NCBI RefSeq assembly: GCF_900112955.1
Contig: NZ_FONP01000002.1
Location: 62,001-126,000 of the forward strand
Origin: Peptostreptococcus sp. D1
GTDB lineage: Bacteria > Bacillota > Clostridia > Peptostreptococcales > Peptostreptococcaceae
Length of the DNA stretch: 64,000 nt
Reading direction: 5' to 3'
Below, piece after piece: positions 8,584-16,370 of the stretch; within the stretch, counting starts at the first letter, position 1, and every line of letters starts with the position of its first letter. Position numbers and translations under genes: made by a program. The notes under the pieces are model-generated. The model had not been told where the DNA came from and did not search any database. It saw only the letters and a program-made list of their open reading frames with translations.

Positions 8584-10074
8584 TTATTCAAAGTAAAAAT
8601 GCTTAATTCCTGCAAGTACAAAACATACATTAGGAAGTGCTACACCATTACCCCACATTTTGTATTCTGCTGAATCTGTATGGGGATTTGATAGCCACTT
8701 TCTTATCTGCTTTTCACTTTTAGATTTACCTGCTTTGGTTACAGTTTTTCTATAGGTTTCAAAAACTTCAGTCCAAAATTTCATTTCTTCATCTGTTGGA
8801 TTTTTAGTTTCAAGGTCATCACACCAGCCATCCGGAAAACCCTGCAGCCTTCCGCATTCTTTTGGAGTTAGCCTTCTAACAATATATCTTTTTCCATCTG
8901 TATCATTTACCAGCGGAGGATCCTTATAGTCACTTGCAACTAAAGTATTAGCTATATTTTCCACTGCCTCAGTATGATGTGAATTTTTACTTGTTGAGTA
9001 GACAATAGCAAGTCCTCCTTGATTGGCATCCGGTGAATTAAGCCCTGTGTTTATTGTTCTTGCTACATCCGTTTCATAGACATTAGCTCTATGATTTTTC
9101 GTATTTTCCGATGTGATTCTTACATCAAATATATCCACTTTATCTTCAACTACAAAAGGCTGGTTATTTCCACCAGTTCCAAGGCTTGCTCCTATTGTAT
9201 TACTAATATCAATCGGTCCTTTAAACCTAGAATCTTGTCCATGATTTTCAAATACAAGGGGCGGATGGTTTCCTACACTCGCAGTAATTGTTCCACATCT
9301 ATCTTCATGAACATCCATTCTCTGACCGCCTTGGTCATTTAAGCACAGGTTTTCGATCCCACTTCGAGCGCAATTCTTAGAATCTCCGGCAGTTCTTTTC
9401 CACGGGCATTTGCTCTTTTCAAGATGCCAAGGCATGCCCTCGGACTCAAATAATATTTTTCCGGCACTTTTTCCATTAAAATCGCAGACAAGATAGATAC
9501 GTCTTCTTCTCTGGGGAACTCCCCAGTACTGAGCATCAAGTACCCTCCATGCGAGTGAGAAATCATCTGCCATGATAAGTCCTGCATTTTGCCATCTATA
9601 AGGTCTAGCCTCATCAATTTTATATCCTTTGATTTCACAGATTTCTTTAAGGACCGAGAAGAAGTCCTCTCCTTTGTTTGAGGAGAATGCACCTGGCACA
9701 TTTTCCCATAGCGTATATCTTGGTTTTGTTCCATTTGTTTTCTTCCTCATTTCTTTAATAATTCTGGTTGCTTCATAAAATAAATTAGAGCGAGAACCAT
9801 CAAGCCCCGCTCTTTTACCTGCTATGGACATATCTTGGCATGGGCTGCCAAAAGTGATGATGTCGACTGGCTCTATTCCATTTCCCTTTATTTTTGAAAC
9901 ATCACCTAAGTGTTTCATATTTGGAAATCTTCTAGTTGTCACTCTAATAGGGAATGGCTCCACTTCTGACGCCCATATCGGTGTAATTCCTGTAAGAATG
10001 CCACCAAGTGGGAAACCTCCGCTCCCGTCAAATAAGCTACCTAGTGTAAGAGGTTTATTCTGTTTTTTCTCCAT
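8584..10074 (-). CDS. DNA (cytosine-5) methyltransferase
   Basis: 496 residues. Motif I (SLFDGSGGFPLGG) binds S-adenosylmethionine; motif IV (FGSPCQDMSIAG) carries the catalytic Cys of the PCQ triad; motif VI is ENVPGAF; motif VIII includes RRRRIYLVCDF. The long middle region before the C-terminal KRYIVRRLTPKECGRLQGFP is the target-recognition domain. The last motif, GNGVALPNVCFV, is intact. It makes 5-methylcytosine and here probably shields phage DNA from host restriction, as no restriction partner is nearby. It overlaps the end of the adjacent methyltransferase gene by 20 bases. Confidence 0.92.
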   Translation of the reverse strand: MEKKQNKPLTLGSLFDGSGGFPLGGILTGITPIWASEVEPFPIRVTTRRFPNMKHLGDVSKIKGNGIEPVDIITFGSPCQDMSIAGKRAGLDGSRSNLFYEATRIIKEMRKKTNGTKPRYTLWENVPGAFSSNKGEDFFSVLKEICEIKGYKIDEARPYRWQNAGLIMADDFSLAWRVLDAQYWGVPQRRRRIYLVCDFNGKSAGKILFESEGMPWHLEKSKCPWKRTAGDSKNCARSGIENLCLNDQGGQRMDVHEDRCGTITASVGNHPPLVFENHGQDSRFKGPIDISNTIGASLGTGGNNQPFVVEDKVDIFDVRITSENTKNHRANVYETDVARTINTGLNSPDANQGGLAIVYSTSKNSHHTEAVENIANTLVASDYKDPPLVNDTDGKRYIVRRLTPKECGRLQGFPDGWCDDLETKNPTDEEMKFWTEVFETYRKTVTKAGKSKSEKQIRKWLSNPHTDSAEYKMWGNGVALPNVCFVLAGIKHFYFE

Positions 10075-11317
10075 CTATTTCCACCTCCTTCACCAAATCT
10101 TTATATAATAATTTCTTACCACCACGAATCACATAGACATTTTCACTATCTCCGGTATCTTCCACATATCGTCTTAAAATAACTGATGCATACTTTTCAT
10201 CAAGTTCCATCGTAAAACAGATTCGATTTGTCTTTTCACAAGCCATTAAGGTTGAACCACTACCTCCAAAGGTATCAATGACGATGGCATTTTCTTGACT
10301 TGAGTTTTGAATCGGATAGGAAAGTAAATCTAGTGGCTTCGATGTCGGATGATTTTCATTCCTCTTTGGTTTATCAAAGTTCCAGATAGTTGTTTGTTTT
10401 CTATCGGAATACCATGAATGCTTACCATTTTTAAGAAAGCCATAAAGCACAGGTTCATGTTGCCACTGATAGTCACTTCTACCAAGAACAAGTGAGTTCT
10501 TTACCCATATACAACAGCCTGCAAGATGAAATCCTGCATCAATAAAAGCTTTTCTAAAATTAAGTCCTTCCGTATCAGCGTGAAAGATATAGGCTGCTCC
10601 ACCGCTTTCCAAATGCTCTGCCATATTTTGAAAGGATAGAAGAAGGAAATTATAAAACTCATCATTTTGCAATTTATCATTCTTGATAGATAATCCCTTG
10701 GAACTTTCAAAGGCTACGTTGTAAGGGGGATCGGTAATAATGAGATTTGCTTTTTTACCACTCATCAAAGTATCTACATCTTCCTTACTTGTTGCATCAC
10801 CACACATCAGAGTGTGTTTGCCAACAGTCCACACATCGCCTTTTTCTACAAAGGAGGCTTTTTCAAGTGCCGATGTCAAATCAAACTTGTCATCTTCCAC
10901 TGTCTCCTTTTCAGAATTTCCAAATAGGTCATCAAGTTCTGCTCCATCAAAACCTGTAAGGTCTAAATCAAAATCCATACCTTCCAGTTCTTCAATCTCA
11001 ATTCTTAAAAGTTCCTCATCCCAGCTGGCATCCAGTGCCATTTTATTATCTGCGATAATATATGCTTTTTTCTGAGCTTCTGACAAATAATCAATTAGAA
11101 CACATGGCACTTCCTCCATCTTTTCTTCTTTTGCTGCCATAACCCTTCCATGACCTGCGATGATATTAAACTTGGAATCAATGATGACCGGATTGATAAA
11201 ACCAAATTCTCGTAAAGAGGATCTAAGTTTCATAATCTGCTCTGGGGAGTGGGTTCTTGCATTATTCACATAAGGGACTAGTTTACTAATTTCTACCATT
11301 TCCATTTTTGTTTTCAT
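10055..11317 (-). CDS. ParB-N domain plus DNA methyltransferase (N6-adenine or N4-cytosine)
   Basis: 420 residues. Residues 1-95 are a ParB/sulfiredoxin-like domain (VPYVNNARTHSPEQ, GFINPVIID, IAGHGRVMAA). From about 155 comes a beta-class amino-methyltransferase with motif IV TDPPYNVAF and the SAM-binding DTFGGSGSTLMACEK near the end. Such fusions are common in phages and modify exocyclic amino groups. It lies between the SAM synthetase and the C5 methyltransferase and overlaps the latter, so the three are one operon. The target sequence cannot be read from the protein. Confidence 0.88.
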   Translation of the reverse strand: MKTKMEMVEISKLVPYVNNARTHSPEQIMKLRSSLREFGFINPVIIDSKFNIIAGHGRVMAAKEEKMEEVPCVLIDYLSEAQKKAYIIADNKMALDASWDEELLRIEIEELEGMDFDLDLTGFDGAELDDLFGNSEKETVEDDKFDLTSALEKASFVEKGDVWTVGKHTLMCGDATSKEDVDTLMSGKKANLIITDPPYNVAFESSKGLSIKNDKLQNDEFYNFLLLSFQNMAEHLESGGAAYIFHADTEGLNFRKAFIDAGFHLAGCCIWVKNSLVLGRSDYQWQHEPVLYGFLKNGKHSWYSDRKQTTIWNFDKPKRNENHPTSKPLDLLSYPIQNSSQENAIVIDTFGGSGSTLMACEKTNRICFTMELDEKYASVILRRYVEDTGDSENVYVIRGGKKLLYKDLVKEVEIDGEKTE

Positions 11318-11329
11318 AAGCTCACCCCA

Positions 11330-12112
11330 TTAAAAAAGACCCCATTCAGCGAATTTCTCAAATCCGCCAATAGAGTCTATATACTTTCTTGCAATATTTA
11401 CGATTTTGCTATACGGCTTACCACCAACTACTTCATCACCAATGGCACAGCTAAGTTCAATCGGTCTTTGTTCCGCCTGTGCTTTAAGAAAAGCGTAGAT
11501 ATTTACTGATACATCTGCTTTGGATAAGTCTTTACCATGAAGTCCGCCACCTGTTACAGATCCTGCCATATCTGAGCCAAGCTTTCTGTTGGTAGCTCCT
11601 GTATCGACATTTGTTCCTCCTGTCCAAAAGCCTAGAGGATTGATAATTGCACTCGGATATTTCTCCTTTAATTCTTCATTATTCGCATGGCTTTGGCAGA
11701 CGATTAGCTTATTACTATCAAGGATATACTTTCCATCATAAGGATAACTGCTATATATTTCTCTTGCAATTTTACTTAAAGTCTTATCCTCATCTGTTAA
11801 GGGTATACCTTTAAAAATACCATTATCCCCACATCGGATAGTTTCTTCTTGGTTTTTAGATAGATGTTTATCCTGTCTTATAATAACAATATCTTTTTTA
11901 ACATTTCCAGCAATACGGGATATTGTCTCTTTAATTTCTTTATACTTAAATTTAACCGTGCTTTCTATAATCACATGGCACACGCCATGGCCGATTAAGA
12001 CTTCTACGGCAACTTTAGGATTATCACAATTTTTATATGCTAAATCTACTATTGCTCCTGCTATCCTATCGGCTATTTTATCTGGATGCATTGGATTTAC
12101 TTTTTCTATCAT
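11330..12112 (-). CDS. phage-type S-adenosylmethionine synthetase
   Basis: 260 residues against about 390 for the bacterial MetK. HPDKIADRIAGAIVD keeps the catalytic His and Asp of the first domain, GGTNVDTGATNRKLG the central ATP/phosphate-binding region, and GGGLHGKD the lysine-bearing loop near the end. The N-terminal strand before HPDK and parts of the second domain are shortened, as in other phage versions. It condenses ATP and methionine to SAM, the cofactor for the two methyltransferases directly downstream. It starts four bases after the small terminase gene ends. Confidence 0.82.
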   Translation of the reverse strand: MIEKVNPMHPDKIADRIAGAIVDLAYKNCDNPKVAVEVLIGHGVCHVIIESTVKFKYKEIKETISRIAGNVKKDIVIIRQDKHLSKNQEETIRCGDNGIFKGIPLTDEDKTLSKIAREIYSSYPYDGKYILDSNKLIVCQSHANNEELKEKYPSAIINPLGFWTGGTNVDTGATNRKLGSDMAGSVTGGGLHGKDLSKADVSVNIYAFLKAQAEQRPIELSCAIGDEVVGGKPYSKIVNIARKYIDSIGGFEKFAEWGLF

Positions 12113-12115
12113 GTC

Positions 12116-12772
12116 CTACCTTCCTCCTCTCAGTAGTTTTTCCATAGGGTCATTACTTTCCTCTTCAAAAATTTCTGTACAATTTTGTTTGACGATGTCA
12201 TAAATCTCATACCAAATCAGGTTAGCTGTCTTTTGAAACTGTGATGACATCTGTATAAATGGAGATGCAATTACTCCTCCTGTTGTTGGATGTTTTCCAA
12301 GCATTCCATATCTACTGATAGCTTCTTCACACTGAATATATCTTGCAAATGCCTGTGAATAGGATTCAATCAGTCTTTTGTTTACAAGTTTTTCGCACTT
12401 TCTTTCCTTAAGCCACTGCCATGTTTCTTTATATATACGGTCTGCTCCAAGCGGAATCCCACTCTTTTGTTTAGCGGATAGGTACTCGCTTGGCTTTGGC
12501 ATATCCATGCCTTCAAGTTCTACACCATCTGGTAAATCAACTGATTCAAGGTCTGCGTAATACTCATCCGGAATATCATTTGCCAGTAGTTTTACTTTTT
12601 CCCCAGCTTGTATCTTTTCAGCTATAGGCTTTGGTTTATCTCCGGCTCTTACCCTTCTTCCTCCTCTATATGTTCCGTCTTTTGCCACTCCCATCACATC
12701 CTTTCTATTCCGATTTGGTGTATTTTCTTTAATACCCTGTTTGAACCTCCCTTTTTGTGCGTGAGACCCCAC
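12116..12772 (-). CDS. phage terminase small subunit, P27 family
   Basis: 218 residues. The basic N-terminal tail (KGRFKQGIKENTPNRNRK) is followed by a helical domain with the P27-type features AFARYIQCEEAISRYG and ANLIWYEIYDIV. TerS recognises phage DNA and loads TerL. It stands at the head of the late block and is separated from TerL by an unusual 5-kb insertion of modification and small genes. Intact. Confidence 0.75.
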   Translation of the reverse strand: MGSHAQKGRFKQGIKENTPNRNRKDVMGVAKDGTYRGGRRVRAGDKPKPIAEKIQAGEKVKLLANDIPDEYYADLESVDLPDGVELEGMDMPKPSEYLSAKQKSGIPLGADRIYKETWQWLKERKCEKLVNKRLIESYSQAFARYIQCEEAISRYGMLGKHPTTGGVIASPFIQMSSQFQKTANLIWYEIYDIVKQNCTEIFEEESNDPMEKLLRGGR

Positions 12773-12822
12773 GCCCGTTCCACAAGAGATAGATTCGTAG
12801 AGATAATTACCGCCCCTACCTA

Positions 12823-12851
12823 TTGTAATTGAGATAAAATTATGATATTAT
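12823..12851 (+). promoter_or_regulatory. promoter of the Phd/RelE pair, with TTGATAAC box
   Basis: TTGTAA (12823-12828), 17-base spacer, TATTAT (12846-12851). The octamer TTGATAAC (12853-12860) follows the -10 at once, and AAAGGAGG precedes the antitoxin start. The same 12-mer TTGATAACAAAA recurs at 26714-26725, near another promoter. Confidence 0.65.
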
Positions 12852-12877
12852 ATTGATAACAAAAGGAGGTAGATACT

Positions 12878-13150
12878 ATGATTAATATTCGTCCTGTTTC
12901 TGACTTAAGAAACAAATTTCCTGAAATCGAGGAAACTGTTGTAAACTCAAATTCACCTGTTTTCTTAACTAAAAACGGTTATGGAACTATGGTCCTTCTC
13001 AGTATAGAGCAGTACTCCGAACTTACAGATAACATTGAACAAAAGCTTGATGAGGCAGATGCCTTTGCTGAAAGTACTGATATTCGTCTATCTCAAGCAG
13101 ATGTCTTTAGTAAAGTAAGGAGTCGTATCTATGAAAGAGAAAACCTATAA
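12878..13150 (+). CDS. Phd/YefM-family antitoxin
   Basis: 90 residues. The N-terminal DNA-binding domain has the family pattern: INIRPVSDLRNKFPEIEE, then a TKNGYGTMVLLSIEQYSEL segment. The C-terminal part, rich in acidic and small residues, wraps the toxin. It overlaps the toxin start by 20 bases. Type II antitoxins of this family repress their own promoter. It lies on the plus strand against the surrounding phage genes, in the gap between HNH nuclease and small terminase, where cargo is often inserted. Confidence 0.88.
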   Translation: MINIRPVSDLRNKFPEIEETVVNSNSPVFLTKNGYGTMVLLSIEQYSELTDNIEQKLDEADAFAESTDIRLSQADVFSKVRSRIYERENL

Positions 13151-13448
13151 ACTAACATTTCTTCCACTGTTTGAAGAAGACTTAAATGAAGTCGTGGATT
13201 ATATAAGTCTTAAATTAAAAAATCCAAGTGCTGCCCACCGTCTTGTAGACGATGTAGAACAGGCTATCTTGAAACGATTAGACTCTCCCCTCATTTTCGC
13301 ACCTTATGCGTCAGCCAAAAACAGAAAGTATCCATACTACAGAATTAACGTGAGAAATTTCTCCATTTTTTATGTAGTGATTGATGACACTATGGAAGTC
13401 CGTAGATTTATTTACTCAAAACGAAACATAGATGCTCTTCTAAAATAG
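13131..13448 (+). CDS. RelE/ParE-family toxin
   Basis: 105 residues of the ParE/RelE superfamily: helical hairpin at the start (FEEDLNEVVDYISLKLKNPSAA), then beta strands with YPYYRINVRNFSIFYVV and the closing RRFIYSKRNID. These toxins either cut mRNA in the ribosome (RelE) or block gyrase (ParE); the sequence does not settle which. Starts inside the antitoxin gene and ends in a bidirectional terminator. Confidence 0.87.
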   Translation: MKEKTYKLTFLPLFEEDLNEVVDYISLKLKNPSAAHRLVDDVEQAILKRLDSPLIFAPYASAKNRKYPYYRINVRNFSIFYVVIDDTMEVRRFIYSKRNIDALLK

Positions 13449-13474
13449 CCATTCTTCGGAATGGTTATTTTTTA
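13446..13474. terminator. bidirectional terminator between toxin and HNH genes
   Basis: CCATTC-TTCG-GAATGG hairpin with a stable UUCG-type loop, followed on the plus strand by six T. It separates the toxin gene from the convergent HNH gene and overlaps the last bases of the latter. Confidence 0.8.
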
Positions 13475-13833
13475 TTCCACCTATCTCCACGACTTGCATG
13501 GATTCTCGCATGACACGATTTACATAAAGATATCAAATTACTTTTGTTATGATTTCCACCTTCTGCTAGTGGTTTAATGTGATGTACTTCTTCTACTGGG
13601 ACTAAAACTCCCTTCTTAAAGCACTCCTCACAAAATGGATGTGCTTTAACATAGCGATCTCTAATTCTTCTCCAACTTCTCCCATATCTTTTCTTTACTG
13701 CTGGATCCCTGTCATACTTCTCATAGCGTTTGTTTTCTTGTTTTTGATGCTCCTCGCAAAACCTACTCTCAGTTAAGTTAGGACATCCGGGGTAAGAACA
13801 CGGACTCTTTGGCTTTCTTGGCAAGTCTTCCAC
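13465..13833 (-). CDS. phage HNH endonuclease
   Basis: 122 residues. An N-terminal zinc knuckle (PCSYPGCPNLTESRFCEEH) precedes the HNH motif: VEEVHHIKPLAEGG, then N and LISLCKSCHARIH. Such enzymes sit immediately ahead of P27-type terminase genes in siphoviruses and assist genome cutting during packaging. It is the first gene of the late block, downstream of the promoter and hairpin at 13849-13964. Confidence 0.9.
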   Translation of the reverse strand: MEDLPRKPKSPCSYPGCPNLTESRFCEEHQKQENKRYEKYDRDPAVKKRYGRSWRRIRDRYVKAHPFCEECFKKGVLVPVEEVHHIKPLAEGGNHNKSNLISLCKSCHARIHASRGDRWNKK

Positions 13834-13848
13834 CTCCTTTTAAGCATA

Positions 13849-13881
13849 AGAAAAGCCCTGAAGGATTTCCTCCAAGGCTTA
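13849..13881 (-). terminator. hairpin in the late leader, possible antitermination target
   Basis: AAGCC and GGCTT arms with inner pairing GGA/TCC form a hairpin followed by TTTT on the minus strand, between the late promoter and the HNH gene. It could end transcripts from DUF1492 or gate late transcription. Confidence 0.6.
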
Positions 13882-13901
13882 ACTCTTTATACTTTTTGCT
13901 G

Positions 13902-13964
13902 ATTATATAATATCACATTTAGCCATAGGTTCGCACCATACCAAACCGTACCAAAACGTACCAT
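13902..13964 (-). promoter_or_regulatory. candidate phage late promoter with three phased repeats
   Basis: On the minus strand a TATAAT (13902-13907) preceded by TGATAT has no recognisable -35. From 13937 to 13963 the plus-strand core CRTACCA occurs three times at exact 10-base intervals (starts 13937, 13947, 13957), covering about -42 to -68 from the expected start. That is the layout of an activator-dependent promoter. It follows directly after DUF1492, a sigma-like late regulator family, and precedes the HNH-terminase block. Confidence 0.6.
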
Positions 13965-13976
13965 TTTTCCCTAAAT

Positions 13977-14405
13977 TCATAACCATATAGGATTTTCGGG
14001 TAAAACAGCATTCTTAATTGCCTTTTCATGCCATCTAATGATGGTAGTTTTCCCTGCATGGAGTTCTCTTCCTATTTCTTCCCAAGTCATATTTTTTAAG
14101 TACCTATACCTAAGAACCATTTGTTCATCCATATTTTCTAGCTCAGAAATCATTTCAAGCATTTGTTCTTTTAAGCTTATTAAAAGTGTTAGCTCATCAT
14201 TTATCTTTGCTTCTAAATCCATAATTTTTGTAAGCGATCTGACAAATGAAGCTTCATGGTTTCTACTTGTTTGTACCCTCTCTATATCAAATCTTGGTGA
14301 TGAAACACTAGATGCCAATGCACGAAGATTTTCAACATCTTCTAAATCAGCCTTTATTCTTTTATCAAGACGGTACGCTTGATTTAGATATTCTTTTGAT
14401 GTCAT
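13977..14405 (-). CDS. DUF1492 phage transcriptional regulator
   Basis: 142 residues from ATG 14405, which has GGAGGTT upstream; longer starts lack it. The start TSKEYLNQAYRLDKRI is diagnostic for DUF1492. A coiled-coil middle is followed by a sigma-region-4-like helix-turn-helix (MTWEEIGRELHAGKTTIIRWHEKAI). The family is related to ArpU/late regulators and ends the early gene block. The repeats at 13937-13963 just downstream are its likely target. Confidence 0.83.
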   Translation of the reverse strand: MTSKEYLNQAYRLDKRIKADLEDVENLRALASSVSSPRFDIERVQTSRNHEASFVRSLTKIMDLEAKINDELTLLISLKEQMLEMISELENMDEQMVLRYRYLKNMTWEEIGRELHAGKTTIIRWHEKAIKNAVLPENPIWL

Positions 14406-14461
14406 TAGCATAACCTCCGATTTTATACTTCTCGGATTGTCACCTTTTGACACTGATTGTC

Positions 14462-15826
14462 TTATATTTTCATATTTACCTTTACTGCATCAATTAAAGC
14501 CGATTGACTAATATCTTTATCCGATAGAGACATCATTATTCTTTCGTCTACAGTATTTTTTGTAAGAATATGGATTACGCTGACTGTCTTGTTATTTTGC
14601 CCCTGTCTCCATAGTCTTGCTACAGTCTGCTGATAAAATTCTAAATTCCATGTAATGCCAAACCAGACTAAAATAGAGCCACCGTTTTGAAGATTAAGGC
14701 CATGACCTGCTGATGCTGGATGGAGAAGACCTACAGCAATCTTCCCTTCATTCCATTTTCTTATACTTTCATCGGTATCTACCTTCGCAAATTCTATTCC
14801 CAACTTTTTTAGCCTTTTAGATATTCTTTTAAAGTCATGCTTAAACCAGTAGGCTACTAATACAGAATTTCCATTTGCAGATTCAATTATATCCTCTAAA
14901 GCATCAAGTTTTCTCTCATGAAATTCTATAACTTCTTCATTATCTGCATACACTGCACCGTTTGCCATTTGAGATAATTTTCCCGATAGACTTGTTGCAT
15001 TTGCTGCTGTTATTCCTCCATCTGGAAGGGATAATATCAAATCCTTTTTTAGAGCCTTGTACTTTTTTTCTTCTTTTTCTGATAGATAGACCATATATTT
15101 CGAATTAACTAATTCCGGCATTTTAAGATGGTCTGTTGCTTTCATGGATATCGTAATATCAGATATTTTTTTATAAATACTATCTTCAGCACCTGCAAGT
15201 GGCTTATAGCTATAAACGATATGACCGTTCATTTTATCCGGTTTAAAATAAGCATTTCTATACTGACCAATGAATCTACCAAGCCTTTCTCCCATATCAA
15301 GCACCTTATATTCTCCAAATAAATCCATAAGACCATTTGGTGATGGCGTACCAGTAAGACCGATCACTCTTCTTACTTTTGGTCTTATTTTCATAAAATA
15401 TTTAGACCTTTGAGACTTATGATTTTTGAAGGAACTAAGTTCATCAATTACCACAGTGTCAAAATCAAATTTAACTTTTGATTTTTCTATAAGCCATTGA
15501 ATATTTTCTCTGTTTATCACATAGATATCTGCCTTACTTTCAAGTGCTGATATTCTTTCTTTTTCAGTACCTACAACTATGGAAAATTGTAAATCTTTTA
15601 AATGATCCCACTTTTTTATTTCAGCTGACCATGTATTTCTTGCAACTCTAAGAGGTGCAATCACTAAAATTTTATGTGCTTCAAAATAGTCAAACAGTAG
15701 ATTATTTAAAGCTGTAAGCGTGATACTTGTTTTTCCAAGTCCACAGTCTAAAAATACGGCAGATATTTTATGAGACTCAATATATTCTCTTGCATAATTT
15801 TGATAATCATGAGGCTTATATATCAT
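14462..15826 (-). CDS. SNF2-family phage helicase
   Basis: 454 residues from ATG 15826 (GGAGGTG upstream). Helicase motifs: KPHDYQ Q-motif analogue, Walker A FLDCGLGKT, Walker B VIDELSSFKNH (a DELS in place of DEAH), TGTPSPNG (motif III), then the second RecA-like domain with SAGHGLNLQNGG and the arginine-finger motif QTVARLWRQGQ. It translocates on double-stranded DNA and is a regular member of this replication module. It overlaps the VRR-NUC gene by 11 bases. Confidence 0.9.
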   Translation of the reverse strand: MIYKPHDYQNYAREYIESHKISAVFLDCGLGKTSITLTALNNLLFDYFEAHKILVIAPLRVARNTWSAEIKKWDHLKDLQFSIVVGTEKERISALESKADIYVINRENIQWLIEKSKVKFDFDTVVIDELSSFKNHKSQRSKYFMKIRPKVRRVIGLTGTPSPNGLMDLFGEYKVLDMGERLGRFIGQYRNAYFKPDKMNGHIVYSYKPLAGAEDSIYKKISDITISMKATDHLKMPELVNSKYMVYLSEKEEKKYKALKKDLILSLPDGGITAANATSLSGKLSQMANGAVYADNEEVIEFHERKLDALEDIIESANGNSVLVAYWFKHDFKRISKRLKKLGIEFAKVDTDESIRKWNEGKIAVGLLHPASAGHGLNLQNGGSILVWFGITWNLEFYQQTVARLWRQGQNNKTVSVIHILTKNTVDERIMMSLSDKDISQSALIDAVKVNMKI

Positions 15827-16088
15827 CAAGCACACCTCCTATCTGCATTGCATCATCAATCACATAAACCTTAAAGCCAAGATTTCTTAAAAGTCTATGC
15901 CTTGATAACTGAAGAGGTCTTGGTTTCTTTCCTTTCGCCTTTAACTCTGCAAAGGCAATTCTTCCTTTTGGCATTAATATAATTCTATCTGGCATACCAT
16001 CAAATCCCGGTGTTGCGAATTTTGGACATAACCCACCTTGCTTTTTCACCGCTGAAACCAGCTTTTTTTCTATAAATTTTTCTCTCAT
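15816..16088 (-). CDS. VRR-NUC domain nuclease
   Basis: 90 residues from ATG 16088. The VRR-NUC core (PD-(D/E)XK superfamily) is complete: KKQGGLCPKFATPGFDGMPDRI with the catalytic Asp, then IAFAELKAKGKKPRPLQ with the E-x-K pair and a C-terminal VYVIDD. Phage VRR-NUC proteins act as structure-specific nucleases, often with the neighbouring SNF2 helicase. Iteron-like repeats begin just upstream at 16101. Confidence 0.88.
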   Translation of the reverse strand: MREKFIEKKLVSAVKKQGGLCPKFATPGFDGMPDRIILMPKGRIAFAELKAKGKKPRPLQLSRHRLLRNLGFKVYVIDDAMQIGGVLDDI

Positions 16089-16100
16089 TTTTAATCCTCT

Positions 16101-16370
16101 CAGTAACAAGGTAACAAGTAGAACAAGTTTTTCTATATTCCTATACGCACGTATATGCGTAATAACAAGCTACTAATAGGCTATATATTAACTAAAATAA
16201 TTATATAGGTACTTCTTGTTCCACTTGTTCCCATCTTCTATAACTATTGATTTTACTAACTTAATTAAAGGAACATACTTTAGAACAATCTTATGAATAA
16301 TCATTTACTCTTCGTTCCACCACAAGAACAACAATTTTTTGCCTTGTTCCCTCTCCTACCTATCGTTCCT
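16101..16370. other. candidate prophage replication origin (iteron-like repeats)
   Basis: A gene-free 250 bp between VRR-NUC and VapE with about ten copies, in both orientations, of a motif close to GGAACAAG. Examples: 16103-16110 and 16111-16118 (GTAACAAG in tandem), 16120-16127, 16215-16222 and 16224-16231 (CTTGTTCC), 16270, 16282, 16311-16318, 16324, 16343-16350, 16363-16369. A very AT-rich segment (about 16160-16210) and the palindrome ACGCA-CGTATA-TGCGT lie between them. Repeats plus an unwinding region beside the primase-helicase gene fit a phage origin. Confidence 0.6.

Noticed and set aside
9339-9734. A 131-codon minus-strand frame inside the C5 methyltransferase gene
   Set aside because: Lies wholly within the methyltransferase, whose motifs are intact in the other frame on the same strand; no family resemblance.
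13935-13964. Short repeats as a CRISPR array
   Set aside because: Three 7-base units at 10-base spacing without spacers, and no cas genes anywhere in the window.
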